Shown here in pieces: positions 46,614-55,739 of a DNA stretch of 64,000 nt. The position numbers and the translations under genes were made by a program. Position 1 is the stretch's first letter, and each line of letters begins with the position of its first letter. This DNA is from Pseudomonas poae (GTDB taxonomy: Bacteria > Pseudomonadota > Gammaproteobacteria > Pseudomonadales > Pseudomonadaceae), in NCBI GenBank assembly GCA_004000515.1, contig CP034537.1, forward strand, positions 7,307,964-7,371,963, given 5' to 3'. The notes under the pieces are model-generated. The model was given only the letters and a program-made list of their open reading frames with translations. It did no database searches and was not told the DNA's origin.

Positions 46614-46879
46614 ACGTCACCCCCGGTCGAAGGATCAACGGAGGCAGCAGCGCTGTAGATCAGCGCCAGCGCAGTCTCGGCGGCAAAGAAAGTCAATGTG
46701 GCGAGGTTCGACACTTCGGGCTGGCACATCAGATCGCGGAGGCCATGAACAACCGCTTCGAGGTATTCGGTAGCGGCCTCAAGCGAGTCATGAATCGGCA
46801 CATCGCCGGCTGCGCTGAGGATTTCTAGATTTCCGCGCACGCAGAAAGGATGTTCGAGGGTAAGCAGATCGGTTTTCAT
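46610..46879 (-). CDS. DUF3077-like small phage protein, copy 1
   Basis: 89 residues from MKTDLLTLEHPFCVRGNLEI. F-x-V-x-G..P..D-x-L-E-A followed by alanine-rich helices resembles DUF3077 proteins common in Pseudomonas prophage early regions. One of three consecutive look-alikes. Confidence 0.58.
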   Translation of the reverse strand: MKTDLLTLEHPFCVRGNLEILSAAGDVPIHDSLEAATEYLEAVVHGLRDLMCQPEVSNLATLTFFAAETALALIYSAAASVDPSTGGDV

Positions 46880-47181
46880 GCTTTCTCTCCCACTGCAATT
46901 TCGGCACGCAGGCCGTAACGAACTGACTGAATCAGCGCACACGCAGTATTCGAAATGTGCGCCAGCGCGCGCAGTTCGGCGCAAGTCACCGGATCGCCGT
47001 TGTTGTTGGTGCTGAAGTCCAGGCGGTCGCAGAGGGTAGCCAGAGCGCAGTTAAAGTCAGCTGCAAGGCCGAGCGTTTGCTCAATATCTCCACCCTCGTG
47101 GATTTGAAACAGGTTGTTGTCAATGCCGCCAAAATCGACACTTTTGAGCGTCACGGTTTGCAGTTGCGCCTTACTGATCAT
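46876..47181 (-). CDS. DUF3077-like small phage protein, copy 2
   Basis: 101 residues. NNLFQIHEGGDIEQTLGLAA then a long helix with ALAHISNTACALIQSVRYGL. Same layout as its two neighbours. Unknown function. Confidence 0.55.
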   Translation of the reverse strand: MISKAQLQTVTLKSVDFGGIDNNLFQIHEGGDIEQTLGLAADFNCALATLCDRLDFSTNNNGDPVTCAELRALAHISNTACALIQSVRYGLRAEIAVGEKA

Positions 47182-47497
47182 TGGACACCGCCTTGGCGAT
47201 TGCCGAACTCAACCGGACCAGTAGTGGCATCGACCAGGGCGGCAGACGCTTCAATCAGGAAGCGCACACCGTAGATCTGGTTCGTGGTCATGCCTTCGTC
47301 CGTCAGGCTGGTCATGATCTCCAGAGCCGACCCCATCAGCATTGAGGATAGGTTGAGTGCATCCTTCCCGGAGCCCCGCGACGTACTTCAAGTAGGGACG
47401 ATTCATAGTCCCCGCACGAGAGCTCATGAAAAGCCATGGCGTCAGTAAGCAGCGGCTCTTGCGCTATCGATTGTTTGTTGCTATTTTTCGCTTGCAT
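47178..47497 (-). CDS. DUF3077-like small phage protein, copy 3, frameshifted
   Basis: Start MQAKNSNKQSIAQEPLLTDA after AAGGGA, then in a second frame KDALNLSSMLMGSALEIMTS..GVRFLIEASAALVDATT. One more G in CCGGGAAGG near 47370 gives 106 residues. First of the three copies to be transcribed. Confidence 0.58.
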
Positions 47498-47510
47498 GTT
47501 TTGTCCCTTC

Positions 47511-47587
47511 GAAAGACAAAGTGGTGCCAAAGCCACCTGGTGGAACAGGTAGCGACTAAGAAGCTCAGCTCAGGCTGGGCTTTTTTG
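47511..47587 (+). ncRNA. Candidate small RNA ending in a rightward terminator
   Basis: AGCTCAG-CTCAGG-CTGGGCT followed by TTTTTT (47562-47586) is a good terminator on the + strand, yet no rightward gene precedes it. Upstream GTGG..CCAC and CCACC..GGTGG stems suggest a ~75-nt structured RNA antisense to the early leader. Prediction only. Confidence 0.35.
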
Positions 47588-47641
47588 TGGGCGACCGAAA
47601 ATTCAGCCGCTCAGCAAAAAACTGGGAGAGGTCGCGGGGGT

Positions 47642-47938
47642 TCATGGGTAGGCCTGCTGGATACTGGATGGATTCACAGCATCATCAGAGGTCTGACCTG
47701 GCAGTGAGATCTGGCGTAGATTTGTGTCCAAGGTCGGCGAGGGTTCCGGGTACAAATCGGGCCTCAGTTGATGACGGGAAATACCAGTGACAGCTTCGAT
47801 TTTTAGGACGTGTTTAGCTGGGACGCTGCCGGTTGAGCACATCCATTGAACGTTTTGCGGCGTACAGCCAAGGGCCTTCGCAAGAGCGGTCTGGCTCCCA
47901 GCAGCTTTTGCCGCTGAAGTCATTGCATCAATACTCAT
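47642..47938 (-). CDS. Cro-like regulator (YdaS type)
   Basis: 98 residues. SQTALAKALGCTPQNVQWMCSTG is a Cro/YdaS HTH; ISRHQLRPDLYPEP is the usual end of this family, followed by an extra tail. First gene of the leftward early operon and divergent from the S24 repressor, the standard cI/cro layout. Confidence 0.83.
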   Translation of the reverse strand: MSIDAMTSAAKAAGSQTALAKALGCTPQNVQWMCSTGSVPAKHVLKIEAVTGISRHQLRPDLYPEPSPTLDTNLRQISLPGQTSDDAVNPSSIQQAYP

Positions 47939-47996
47939 TGGTTGTCCCTGCGGACTTATGACATTGCTGCAAAGGCTACAACTGCAATTTCAATTT

Positions 47997-48038
47997 TACA
48001 AACGTTATTTGCAGTGAACACTACAAAGTCAAGTTGTA
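47997..48038. promoter_or_regulatory. Prophage repressor/Cro operators
   Basis: TACAAACGTTATTTGCA (47997-48013) and TACAAAGTCAAGTTGTA (48022-48038) are 17-bp dyads, 25 bp apart, sharing TACAAA..N5..half-sites, between cro and the repressor gene. A matching dyad pair recurs at 48851. Confidence 0.6.
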
Positions 48039-48048
48039 TCCTGAGCAG

Positions 48049-48808
48049 ATGAGCATACCTATGACCGCATCGATCATCACCGAGGCCCGTGAAAAGCAGG
48101 GCCTTAATCAGTCTGAGCTAGCCAGGATGCTTGGCGTTACTCCTCAGGCGGTTCAGGCATGGGAGTCAGGGAGGTCGCTTCCACGCCCTAAAAAGCTCGT
48201 AGAGATCGCGAGAGCTCTTAAGATCCCCCTCGCACAGACTTCTGACCGCCAGCGGCTTGCTCGCAGGCCCCTATCTGGAAGTGTTAAAAAACCTTGGTCT
48301 TGACCCCGAGGCTAACGAAGCAACCATGCAAGGCGAAATCTCGGTTTGGGACGATGAAAGCCCGCTGGAACCAGATGAGGTTTTCGTCCCGCTATTGAGG
48401 GAAGTGGAGCTATCGGCGGGCTCCGGCAGGTTTGCCATTGAAGAAACCAGCTCGTCCAATCTGCGGTTCTTTAAAAAAGACCTTCGCCACAATAACGTTC
48501 AATTCGACAATGCCAAGTGCGTAATGGTGAGCGGGAACTCAATGTTTCCGGTACTTAGAGACGGCGCGACTGTTGGCGTTAACGTCGGGAAAACCTCCAT
48601 CAGCGACATCGTAGATGGTGAAATGTACGCGATAAATCACAACGGTCAGCTCCGCATAAAACAGGTATATAGGCTGCCAAACGGGATCCGATTGAGGAGC
48701 TTCAATCGTGATGATCACCCGGACGAAGACTACTCATTCCAGGACATCCAAGACGAACAAATAAGCATAGTTGGACACGTCTTCTGGTGGGGAATGTTCT
48801 CTCGCTGA
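48049..48808 (+). CDS. Prophage S24 repressor (CI-like), frameshifted
   Basis: N-terminal HTH (LNQSELARMLGVTPQAVQAW) in one frame; LexA-like C-terminal half in another, with Ala-Gly cleavage site (ELSAGSGRF), Ser in SGNSMFP and Lys in LRIKQVYRLP. One surplus T in ACTTCTG near 48240 separates them; corrected length 252. The C-terminal half nearly matches the tailocin repressor. Maintains lysogeny and should respond to RecA. Confidence 0.87.
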
Positions 48809-48850
48809 TCGCTCATAGCCGCTCAAGGGCGGCTTTATTTTGCCACTAAT

Positions 48851-48887
48851 TACAAATTACGTTTGCAATTACAAATAACAGATTGTA
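48851..48887. promoter_or_regulatory. Second operator pair, downstream of repressor
   Basis: TACAAATTACGTTTGCA (48851-48867) and TACAAATAACAGATTGTA (48870-48887) match the half-sites of the main operators. They precede the rightward gene string that begins with the LuxR-type regulator, suggesting that string is also repressor-controlled. Confidence 0.5.
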
Positions 48888-48924
48888 GATTTCACTCCAT
48901 CGCAACCCGCATGGAGCTACCAGA

Positions 48925-49245
48925 ATGACCACCACCACCATCAACTTCGCAGGCTTCACCGGCTTTTTGGGCCGCGGGGCAGCTCCGCGCGAGCTTCAGT
49001 GCTTGATGGCGGTGGCGTCTGGACAGACCTCGAAAGAAGCGGCCCGCGACCTGGGCGTATCGCCAGACACCGTGGACAAGCGCCTCTTGTCGCTGACTAC
49101 GAAACTTGGCGTCACTCGCCGCGCAGCTCTTGTAGCGAAAGCGTTCTCGCTTGGCTTGATCAAGGTGGCGGGTGTAATTGCTCCTAACCCCGAGCCGCAG
49201 CATCAAGAAGACGGCGACCAGTTCGAAGGCGTCTTTATCGCCTAA
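48925..49245 (+). CDS. Small LuxR-type HTH regulator
   Basis: 106 residues consisting of a GerE/LuxR DNA-binding domain (SGQTSKEAARDLGVSPDTVD, LGVTRRAALVAKAFSLGLI) with no sensor domain. Opens a rightward operon that ends with the integrase. Target unknown. Confidence 0.8.
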   Translation: MTTTTINFAGFTGFLGRGAAPRELQCLMAVASGQTSKEAARDLGVSPDTVDKRLLSLTTKLGVTRRAALVAKAFSLGLIKVAGVIAPNPEPQHQEDGDQFEGVFIA

Positions 49246-49337
49246 CCCAAACCTGATTTTCGCGAAAGCCAACAACGCGGCCGGGATTCGTTCGGCCTCG
49301 AAAAAGATTCACCCAACCCACGAAAGAGGAAACACCC

Positions 49338-49773
49338 ATGTTCGGTATCGGTAAAGCTGTTTGGCGCCAAGCGCGCCGTCAAGAAACTGGAAAACCGCGA
49401 CCTGATGCAAGCCATCGTCGGCGGCTGCCTGCTGGTCGCTGCGGCTGACGGTGAGATCAGTAAAAACGAGTCGGCGCAAATCGACATCCAGATCCGCGCC
49501 AACAAGAACCTTGAGCACTTCGGCCCGGAAATTACCAGCACGGTGAACCTCTATACCGAGCAGCTCCAGGCTTCCTTCCGCATCGGGCGCATGACGATCT
49601 TGCGCGAGATCCGCGACATCAAAAACAACCCGGCGGATGCCGAGGAGGTGTTCGTGAACATGCTGGCCGTGGCCGAAGGTGATGGCGATATCAGCACCCA
49701 GGAGATGAAGGTCCTGGGCGAGGTGGGTAACGAGCTGGGCCTGCGCCTCAAAGACTTCGGTATTGAGGCGTGA
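49338..49773 (+). CDS. TerB-family protein, frameshifted
   Basis: Start MFGIGK, then in a second frame LFGAKRAVKKLENRDLMQAI.., with the TerB pattern CLLVAAADGEISKNE and MLAVAEGDGDISTQE (two Asp-rich metal-like sites). One A too many in GGTAAAGCTG near 49354. Corrected length 144. Tellurite-resistance-like fold; role in the phage unknown. Confidence 0.82.
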
Positions 49774-49979
49774 AACAGCGCACTCGCCGGCTGCTGATTA
49801 TTGCCGTGGCGATCTTCGCCCTGGTGGTGATCATCAGCAGCATCGCCAACCGCGGCGCCTGCTCCTACTACGGATACCAGCTTGATCGAGAAACCCGCTA
49901 CGCCCCCTTTGTGGGCTGCATGGTCAGGACCTCGAACGGCTGGGCTCTCCGTAGCGAGCTGCGCACAACACAGCAATGA
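49770..49979 (+). CDS. Small membrane protein
   Basis: 69 residues: basic start, one hydrophobic helix ([19 protein letters not shown]), then a short Cys-containing periplasmic tail. Overlaps terB by 4 nt. Function unknown. Confidence 0.62.
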   Translation: MKQRTRRLLIIAVAIFALVVIISSIANRGACSYYGYQLDRETRYAPFVGCMVRTSNGWALRSELRTTQQ

Positions 49980-50029
49980 GCTTCATGGGGTGGTGCTGCG
50001 CCACCCCATCACCAGCAAGGAGTTGGACC

Positions 50030-50323
50030 ATGTTGATCCTCACCCGCAAGCCAGGCGAAGTAATCCGCATCGGCAACAACATTACCGTCACCGTCCTCAG
50101 CGTTCAGGGCCAGCAAGTTCGCCTGGGCATCGACGCCCCGAAAGGCGTGTCGGTGGACAGAGAAGAGATCGCGATACGCAAAGCTGGTGAAGTGCAGGCG
50201 CCTTCCGCTGGCGAACCGCTGTATGCCAACCGCACTGAGGTCGAATGGCGCGAACTGCTGGCGGCCGAACAAGCGGCAAAATCCAAGCCTTCCACGGAGG
50301 CCGGCAACCATGCAAGCAACTGA
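50030..50323 (+). CDS. csrA: Phage-encoded CsrA/RsmA-like RNA-binding regulator
   Basis: 97 residues. [20 protein letters not shown] and [19 protein letters not shown] are the CsrA core, with Leu4 and Arg44-type RNA-binding residues present; the C-terminal ~40 residues are an extension beyond the usual 60-65. Start follows AAGGAG. A GC hairpin (49986-50006) precedes it. May reprogram host Rsm regulation in the lysogen or on induction. Confidence 0.88.
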   Translation: MLILTRKPGEVIRIGNNITVTVLSVQGQQVRLGIDAPKGVSVDREEIAIRKAGEVQAPSAGEPLYANRTEVEWRELLAAEQAAKSKPSTEAGNHASN

Positions 50324-50924
50324 TCGAATCACCCTGGTGCTGCGCGCCAAAGAAGGCGACACACTCGAGCAAGTCATGCCGTTCGTTCAGCTCGGCGCAC
50401 CAGTGTCCATCGGTCGCGGTCTGGCGGTGATAGCCGGCGCCAGCGACGAAGACCTGCAGATGGTGCTGGACCAGGAGCGTGACGAGCGCCAGTTGCAGCA
50501 GGAAGCACTCGGCGCGGCCACTCACCTTGCTGCGCACGCTCAGGAGATGTTCGACCTGCTGGCGCGCATCAACACCAAGTGCGGCGGTCTGGATGCCGCG
50601 CTGGGTCACGGCATCGAGCCAAGCGAACAGATGTGGACTGAGTCGCGAGAAGCGATGGAAGCCATCTGGGATCTGCTCGACAAGGTGAAAGCCGCCGAGG
50701 CCTTCGGGGTGGCCACGTCTATGCACATTGATGACCGCGTGAAAATGGCAGCGAACGCAAAGCGCTACGAATGGCTGCGCGATCGCACCTGCATTGAGGA
50801 TGCCGACAACGACATCATGGTGGTGCGTGGAGACCAGTATTTCGACGGCGATGAGCTTGATCGGGAGATTGATAACGCCCTACGCCTGGCCCGCCTGGAG
50901 GAGTTGCACCCATGCGCCGACTGA
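50310..50924 (+). CDS. Phage protein of unknown function
   Basis: 204 residues from [20 protein letters not shown], overlapping csrA by 14 nt. Long helical central part ([20 protein letters not shown]) and acidic C-terminus. No motif recognised. Confidence 0.6.
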   Translation: MQATDRITLVLRAKEGDTLEQVMPFVQLGAPVSIGRGLAVIAGASDEDLQMVLDQERDERQLQQEALGAATHLAAHAQEMFDLLARINTKCGGLDAALGHGIEPSEQMWTESREAMEAIWDLLDKVKAAEAFGVATSMHIDDRVKMAANAKRYEWLRDRTCIEDADNDIMVVRGDQYFDGDELDREIDNALRLARLEELHPCAD

Positions 50925-51196
50925 TCACCATAGCCCTGCTGCTGATCATCGGCCAGGCCGCCGCCGCCGGCGAGCAGGTCATCAGCGTGCAACATGACAG
51001 CGCGCGCGGCGTCACCTGCTGGATCGTGAACAACGCAGGGATCAGTTGCTTGCCGGACAGTTCGCTCCTACAGACACCCGCCAGCACCACCACCGACGAA
51101 AGCCAGCCTGCACGGGCTTCTCTGGCAACTTCCATGTGCCAAAGCGAGCAACTGACCGCCGCCCCACCCCCACGGCAAAATGGGCTCCAGTTATGA
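50912..51196 (+). CDS. Small exported phage protein
   Basis: 94 residues with a signal peptide ([20 protein letters not shown]) and two Cys in the first half. Another frame offers ACTGFSGNFHVPKRATD, so the tail may be frameshifted. Function unknown. Confidence 0.58.
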   Translation: MRRLITIALLLIIGQAAAAGEQVISVQHDSARGVTCWIVNNAGISCLPDSSLLQTPASTTTDESQPARASLATSMCQSEQLTAAPPPRQNGLQL

Positions 51197-51360
51197 GCCG
51201 CCGCAACGGTACAAAGGGCCAGCGCCTGATCGAGCTGTTCAACGCCCTGCAGCGCCGAGAAACCACGTTCGGCCAGATCTACGCGATGTCGGCATCGTGC
51301 GGCATCGATGCCCGCCGGGTGCTGGCTGACCATTTTCAGCGAGGTCATGGTCGTGCGTAA
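51193..51360 (+). CDS. Small phage protein
   Basis: 55 residues (MSRRNGTKGQRLIELFNALQ..ADHFQRGHGRA), basic, ATGA-coupled to the preceding gene and overlapping the HNH gene by 14 nt. Function unknown. Confidence 0.55.
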   Translation: MSRRNGTKGQRLIELFNALQRRETTFGQIYAMSASCGIDARRVLADHFQRGHGRA

Positions 51361-51862
51361 GGATGGGATCGGCCGTAGATGGACAGAGCAAGAAGTTGCC
51401 CTGTTAACCGAGCTCTATCCTCTGACGCCCATGCCTGAGATGGAAGCGAAGGTGGGCAAGACTGCCGGCCAGATCAAGAACAAGGCCACAAACCTCGGAC
51501 TAAAGCGAGACCAATCGATCCTGGGGGCAACTCGCTTCAAGCCCGGCCAAGAATCCCATAACCGGATCGAGGTCGGTGAGCGCAGGGACGACGGACGAAA
51601 CATAAGGATCAAGCTCCCGTGCGGGACATGGGTTCTTGAGCACCGCTGGGTTTGGGAGCAGGCCCACGGCCCGATTCCCGACAAGTGTGTTGTCGCTGCA
51701 CGGGATGGAAACAGACGTAACACCGACTTGGCCAACCTGATGCTCGTGACGAAGGACAGGCATTGGAGGCGCAACCAAATACGCAAATACCCCGCTGAAT
51801 TGCAGGACGTGATCCTGGCCCAGCAAGACCTCAAGAGAGCAATACGGGAGAAGAAATCATGA
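51347..51862 (+). CDS. HNH endonuclease (HNH_3 type)
   Basis: 171 residues from MVVRKDGIGRRWTEQEVALL. N-terminal Myb/HTH-like part (QIKNKATNLGLKRD), then HNH_3 core (LEHRWVWEQAHGPIPDK..AARDGNRRNTDLANLMLVT). Possibly a homing-type nuclease in the early rightward operon. Confidence 0.83.
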   Translation: MVVRKDGIGRRWTEQEVALLTELYPLTPMPEMEAKVGKTAGQIKNKATNLGLKRDQSILGATRFKPGQESHNRIEVGERRDDGRNIRIKLPCGTWVLEHRWVWEQAHGPIPDKCVVAARDGNRRNTDLANLMLVTKDRHWRRNQIRKYPAELQDVILAQQDLKRAIREKKS

Positions 51863-52106
51863 AGAACAAACTGAGCGACCTGCGGGACCACCTTTTGCGC
51901 AGCTTGAGGCTGTGCGCGAAGCGTCCGATGAGGACTTGGCCAAGGAGGTATCGCGCGCGCAATCCGTATCCGACATCAGCCGCGTATTGATCGAAAGCGC
52001 CAAGGTTGAGATCGACTATTTCCGCCACATAGGCGGCGAGAACAGCGCAAGCAGTTTCATTGAGTCGAAGCCGGCGCTGCCTCCAGGAAAGGTTACGCGC
52101 CAATGA
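51859..52106 (+). CDS. Conserved phage protein, frameshifted
   Basis: MKNKLSDLRDHL then, in a second frame, FAQLEAVREASDEDLAKEVS..RVLIESAKVEIDYFRHIGG. One more T in the CTTTTG run near 51895 gives 82 residues, a family seen beside HNH genes in many phages. ATGA-coupled to the HNH gene. Confidence 0.65.
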
Positions 52107-52173
52107 TCACGAAGAAAGCCGCGACGCCATCCGCCGATAACAGAAACGTGTCGCGACACGAGCGGAGGTAGGT

Positions 52174-52368
52174 ATGTTTCTGACAGCAGAGGAAGTTGCC
52201 GACCTGACGGGCTATAAGAAGCCAGGAGCACAGATAAAGTGGCTGACCGCCGAACGCTACGGGTTCGCGGTAGGTGGTGATGGTCACCCGAAGGTGCTGC
52301 GCCAAGTTGTCATTGGGCGGCTGGGTGGTATTCAATCAAGGAAGGGGCCGGAGCTTCGGCTGGGTTGA
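52174..52368 (+). CDS. DUF4224 protein
   Basis: 64 residues: MFLTAEEVADLTGYKKPGAQ..WLTAERYGFAVGGDGHPKV. DUF4224 proteins sit just before phage integrases and may act as excisionase-like or accessory factors; here the integrase follows after 11 nt. Confidence 0.78.
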   Translation: MFLTAEEVADLTGYKKPGAQIKWLTAERYGFAVGGDGHPKVLRQVVIGRLGGIQSRKGPELRLG

Positions 52369-52379
52369 GGTGAAGATCG

Positions 52380-53368
52380 ATGCGTCCGCGCAAGAAGGAC
52401 CGGCACCTGCCGGCGTGCATGTACCAAAAGCATGGCGCTTATTACCTGGTCCGCAAGGGCAAGTGGAAGCGCCTGGGCACCGACTTTCAGGCATCCCTGG
52501 CAGAGTACGCCAAGTTGCTGGACAAAGGCACCCAGGGCGGAATGCCCAAGCTGATCGACGATGCGCTCGAGCATATGCGTACCAGAACGAAGCCACCACT
52601 TAAGCCGAATACGCTCAAACAGTACGAGGCTGCGTGCGAACGCCTGAAGGAAAACTTCGCCGATTTCGAGCCCCGCGAGGTACTTCAGCGACACGTCGTC
52701 GCCCTCAAGCTGCACATGGCGGACACCCCGAATATGTCGAACCGGGTGATCTCGGTGCTGCGGGCAGTGTTCACCTACGCCCTGGAGCAGCAGATCGTCG
52801 ATTCGAATCCCTGCATTGGCGTGCGCCGGCACCTGGAACACAAGCGCGACCGATACATCACCCACGGTGAATTCCAGGCCATCTGCGCCAACTCCAGCGC
52901 AAACATGCGGGTGATTTACGAGATGTGCTATCTGACCGGGCAGCGGATTGGTGACGTCCTGGCTATCCGCCTGGCGGACATCAGCACCGAAGGGATCGCC
53001 TTCAAGCAGGAAAAGACCAACGCAAGGCTATTGGTACAGATGACACCCGACCTCGAGGAGCTGATTGCCCGGGTCAAGGCGCTACCACGGAAGATCCGGG
53101 GCCTTACACTATTCTGCTCCCGCGCGGCGGCAAACCAGTGCATTACAGCTCGGTAAAGGATGCCTTCGCCATAAGTTGCCGGAAGGCCGGCGTGGAGGAC
53201 GCCAGCCTTCACGACCTGCGCGCCAAATCCCTTTCCGATACCGACGACCAGGGCAACGATGCGCAAAAACTGGGTGGGCACACCGACGCCAAGATGACGC
53301 AGCGTTATCTGCGCCTGCGCAAAATCAACGTAGGTCTCCCGCCCACAATGCCTAAAAAATCCCTGTAG
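52380..53368 (+). CDS. int: Prophage tyrosine integrase, frameshifted
   Basis: N-terminal arm domain (MRPRKKDRHLPACMYQKHGA), core-binding domain, catalytic domain with TGQRIGDVLAIRL (Arg I), HDLRAKS (His-x-x-Arg) and LGGHTDAKMTQRYLR (His, Tyr). A CG doublet too many (or one base lost) in CGCGCGGCGG near 53125 separates the last part. Corrected length about 328. Adjacent to attR and directed toward it. Confidence 0.92.
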
Positions 53369-53418
53369 TATTGGACAGCTAACCATTGTCAAAAGACAGT
53401 AAGAGCTGAAAGCCCCGT

Positions 53419-53460
53419 ATGACAGATCTCTCCAGCCACACCCCGATTGTGCAGCAGTAA
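53419..53460 (+). other. attR with phage-borne mutS-like start
   Basis: ATG begins MTDLSSHTPIVQQ, echoing the mutS N-terminus, then TAA. The att core 53425-53459 matches attL in two blocks of 12 and 10 bp. In a simple lysogen this phage-supplied start would run into the rest of mutS; here unrelated sequence follows. 53461-53732 holds no gene I can support. Confidence 0.7.
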
Positions 53461-53732
53461 AGACCTCCAATTGCCGCAGAACCTGCAGTATCAGGGCTTG
53501 CAGCTACATTTAGCCCCGCCTTCAGCGAAAACCATTTGGCATTGAAAGGCATCTTTTAGCCTGTGGTTTGCCCCAAAAATGCCCCCGCCTTTTGTACGTC
53601 TCAGGCTTGGCATGTGCTTAACGTGAGCGAAAGTGGGTGATCCTTTTCCGACGCTTTTTTGGTTTGAAAACGCGCCACAGCCCTATTCCTTAGGTATTAA
53701 ATCGGTATCTGTTTAAACACAGAGACCCACAC

Positions 53733-53981
53733 ATGCCGACACATACACCCAAAAAATACCTAATCAGCCACACCTCGCTGCAGCACTGCTTTGACAAGAG
53801 CCGTTCCGGCCTCGAAAAGCTCCGCGAAATCGATCCCAGCTTCCCTCGCCCCATCAAATTTGGTCTGAGCAAACAGGCTGGGGTCTACTTCGTCGTCGCG
53901 GAGGTCGAGGCCTGGCTGGAGCGCAAGATCAGTGAGCGTGATGATGTCGCACTGGATCTCGCCGGGCGAGAAGAGCAATGA
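53733..53981 (+). CDS. AlpA family regulator
   Basis: 82 residues: LISHTSLQHCFDKSRSGLEK, PSFPRPIKFGLSKQAGVYFV, EVEAWLERKI, the AlpA/MerR-like HTH pattern typical of P4-like satellites and integrative islands. ATGA-coupled to the DUF3987 gene. Confidence 0.8.
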   Translation: MPTHTPKKYLISHTSLQHCFDKSRSGLEKLREIDPSFPRPIKFGLSKQAGVYFVVAEVEAWLERKISERDDVALDLAGREEQ

Positions 53982-55574
53982 CTACACACGAGCAGATACC
54001 ATCTTTCTTGGCAGAGATGCCCGCGCCGGCACTTGCCGCATACATGAACCCTAACATTGCGCCAAAGCCACTCCCTAGCGGGTTGTCCAGGGTCATACCC
54101 TGGCGTGATGAACTATTGCCTACTGCTATTCAGGAGTACGTGCGGGATGTTGCTGAACGTACCCAGTGCCCACCTGATTTTGTTGGGGTCGCGCTTATCG
54201 TGGCAGTCAGCACCGTAGTCGGGCGCAAATTCACCATCTACCCGAAACAAAACGATGACTGGATGGTCGTTCCAAACCAGTGGGGCGTCATCATCGGACG
54301 ACCGTCTGCAATGAAAACGCCTGCACTCAAACAAGCCCTGCTTCCATTGCGCGCATTGGATGCCAAAGAGCGAGAACGCTACAGCCAAGCTCAAGCCGAG
54401 CACAAGGCCGCTAGCGAGTTTTACGACATGAAGCGCAATGCAGCCAGGTTAAAAGCCAGAAAGCTTTACAGTGGTGGTGACGAGAATGCAGCTCAGGAAG
54501 AACTGAAACGTCACTCAAGCGAGAACCCGCCCCAATCCAGCGGCGCTACATCGTCAACGACGCAACGATCGAAAAACTCGGCGAGCTGCTCAACGAGAAT
54601 CCAAACGGCCTAGTAGTTGAGCGTGACGAGCTGGGGGCTGGCTGGCAACGATGCAGAGCGAAGATGGCTCGGTTGCGCGAGCATTTTATTTGAATGTTTC
54701 GACGGCAACGGCTCATTCACCTATGACCGTGTTGGCCGAGGAACCATTTATATCAAGTCATGTTGTTTATCGTTGATCGGTGGAATTCAACCCTCACGAA
54801 TTGCGTCCTCGTAAACGCTGCCGTCAGCGGCGAACTGGATGACGGCCTGATTCAGCGCCTGCAGCTGGCGGTATATCCCGACGATGTTCGAGAGTGGCGC
54901 TATATCGACCGTTGGCCGAACAAAATCGCCGCTGAGCGCGTCTCGGAGGTTATCGAACAGCTCGACCAGATACCTGATGAGCCTCACTCTGCCCTCAGAT
55001 TTACTCCAGAAGCGCAGGAGAAGTTTATCGCCTGGTATACCTCCCCCACATGCAAGCAAGCCGGAGCGATCATCTTCACCCCGCATTGCAATCCCATTAC
55101 CTGAAAATGCCGAAAACCATTGCAGGCTTGGCCCTCCTATTTGAGCTGATTGAAGGCGGACGGGAAGCCGTGGGCGCTAAGTCCACTGAACGCGCCATCA
55201 GCTGGGCGAAATACCTGATGAGCCACGCCCAGCGGCTGTACGGAGCGGCAATCAACGCACCACTAATCGCTGCGCGACTGATTCTGGAGCGCCAGCAGAA
55301 ATTGCCCGAGGCATTTACTGCCCGAGAGGTGCGTCAGAAGGATTGGACGGGATTGGGCTCGCAAGACGCCGTGAATAATGCGCTCGCAATTCTGGTTGAA
55401 CACGACTTCATCGTTGGCTACAAGGTTGCCGGTGAGAAAGGTGGCCGCCCATCGACACGCTATGTCTGGCGAAAACGTTGCCTTGACCCGACGGGTGCAC
55501 TCAAAAGACCATCAAAGCCACCTACAAAACCTACGAAACTAAGTTCTGTAGGTTTTGTAGGCACCGTTTCCTAG
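53978..55574 (+). pseudogene. DUF3987 (YfjI-like) replication protein, multiply frameshifted
   Basis: Continuous homology in shifting frames: LPTAIQEYVRDVAERTQCPP, GVIIGRPSAMKTPALKQALL (P-loop-like), RRYIVNDATIEKLGELLNEN, ECFDGNGSFTYDRVGRG, VNAAVSGELDDGLIQRLQLA, AGLALLFELIEGGREA, and an end in KPTKLSSVGFVGT. At least five shifts between 54520 and 55090. Primase/helicase-like protein of satellites and islands. Either a decayed gene or poor sequence. Confidence 0.78.
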
Positions 55575-55679
55575 TTGGGAGAAGTAATTCAGCGCTCAAA
55601 TTGACGTACCTGAACGCTGGAAACAACCGCCAGTACCTGCTAGCCGACCGCTTTGAATCTGCCGAATCAGGCCGGAGTC

Positions 55680-55728
55680 GGCCAAAAGCAGCCGCTCAAA
55701 GTTATCTAGGAAAGCCGGGGCGATTCAA
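55680..55728. repeat. Direct repeat, left copy
   Basis: 49 bp from GGCCAAAAGCAGCCGCTCAAA to GGGGCGATTCAA (described in parts), about 80 percent identical and same orientation to 60609-60658. The pair brackets the oprB-gcd segment. Confidence 0.65.
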
Positions 55729-55739
55729 ACTCCATTTGT

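Noticed and set aside
47521..47586. tRNA-like D-arm sequence (GGTGGAACAGGTAGC)
   Set aside because: No matching acceptor stem, anticodon arm or T-arm follows.
52103..52170. 22-codon frame between the 51859 gene and DUF4224
   Set aside because: Too short, no conservation evident, though its ATG overlaps the preceding stop.
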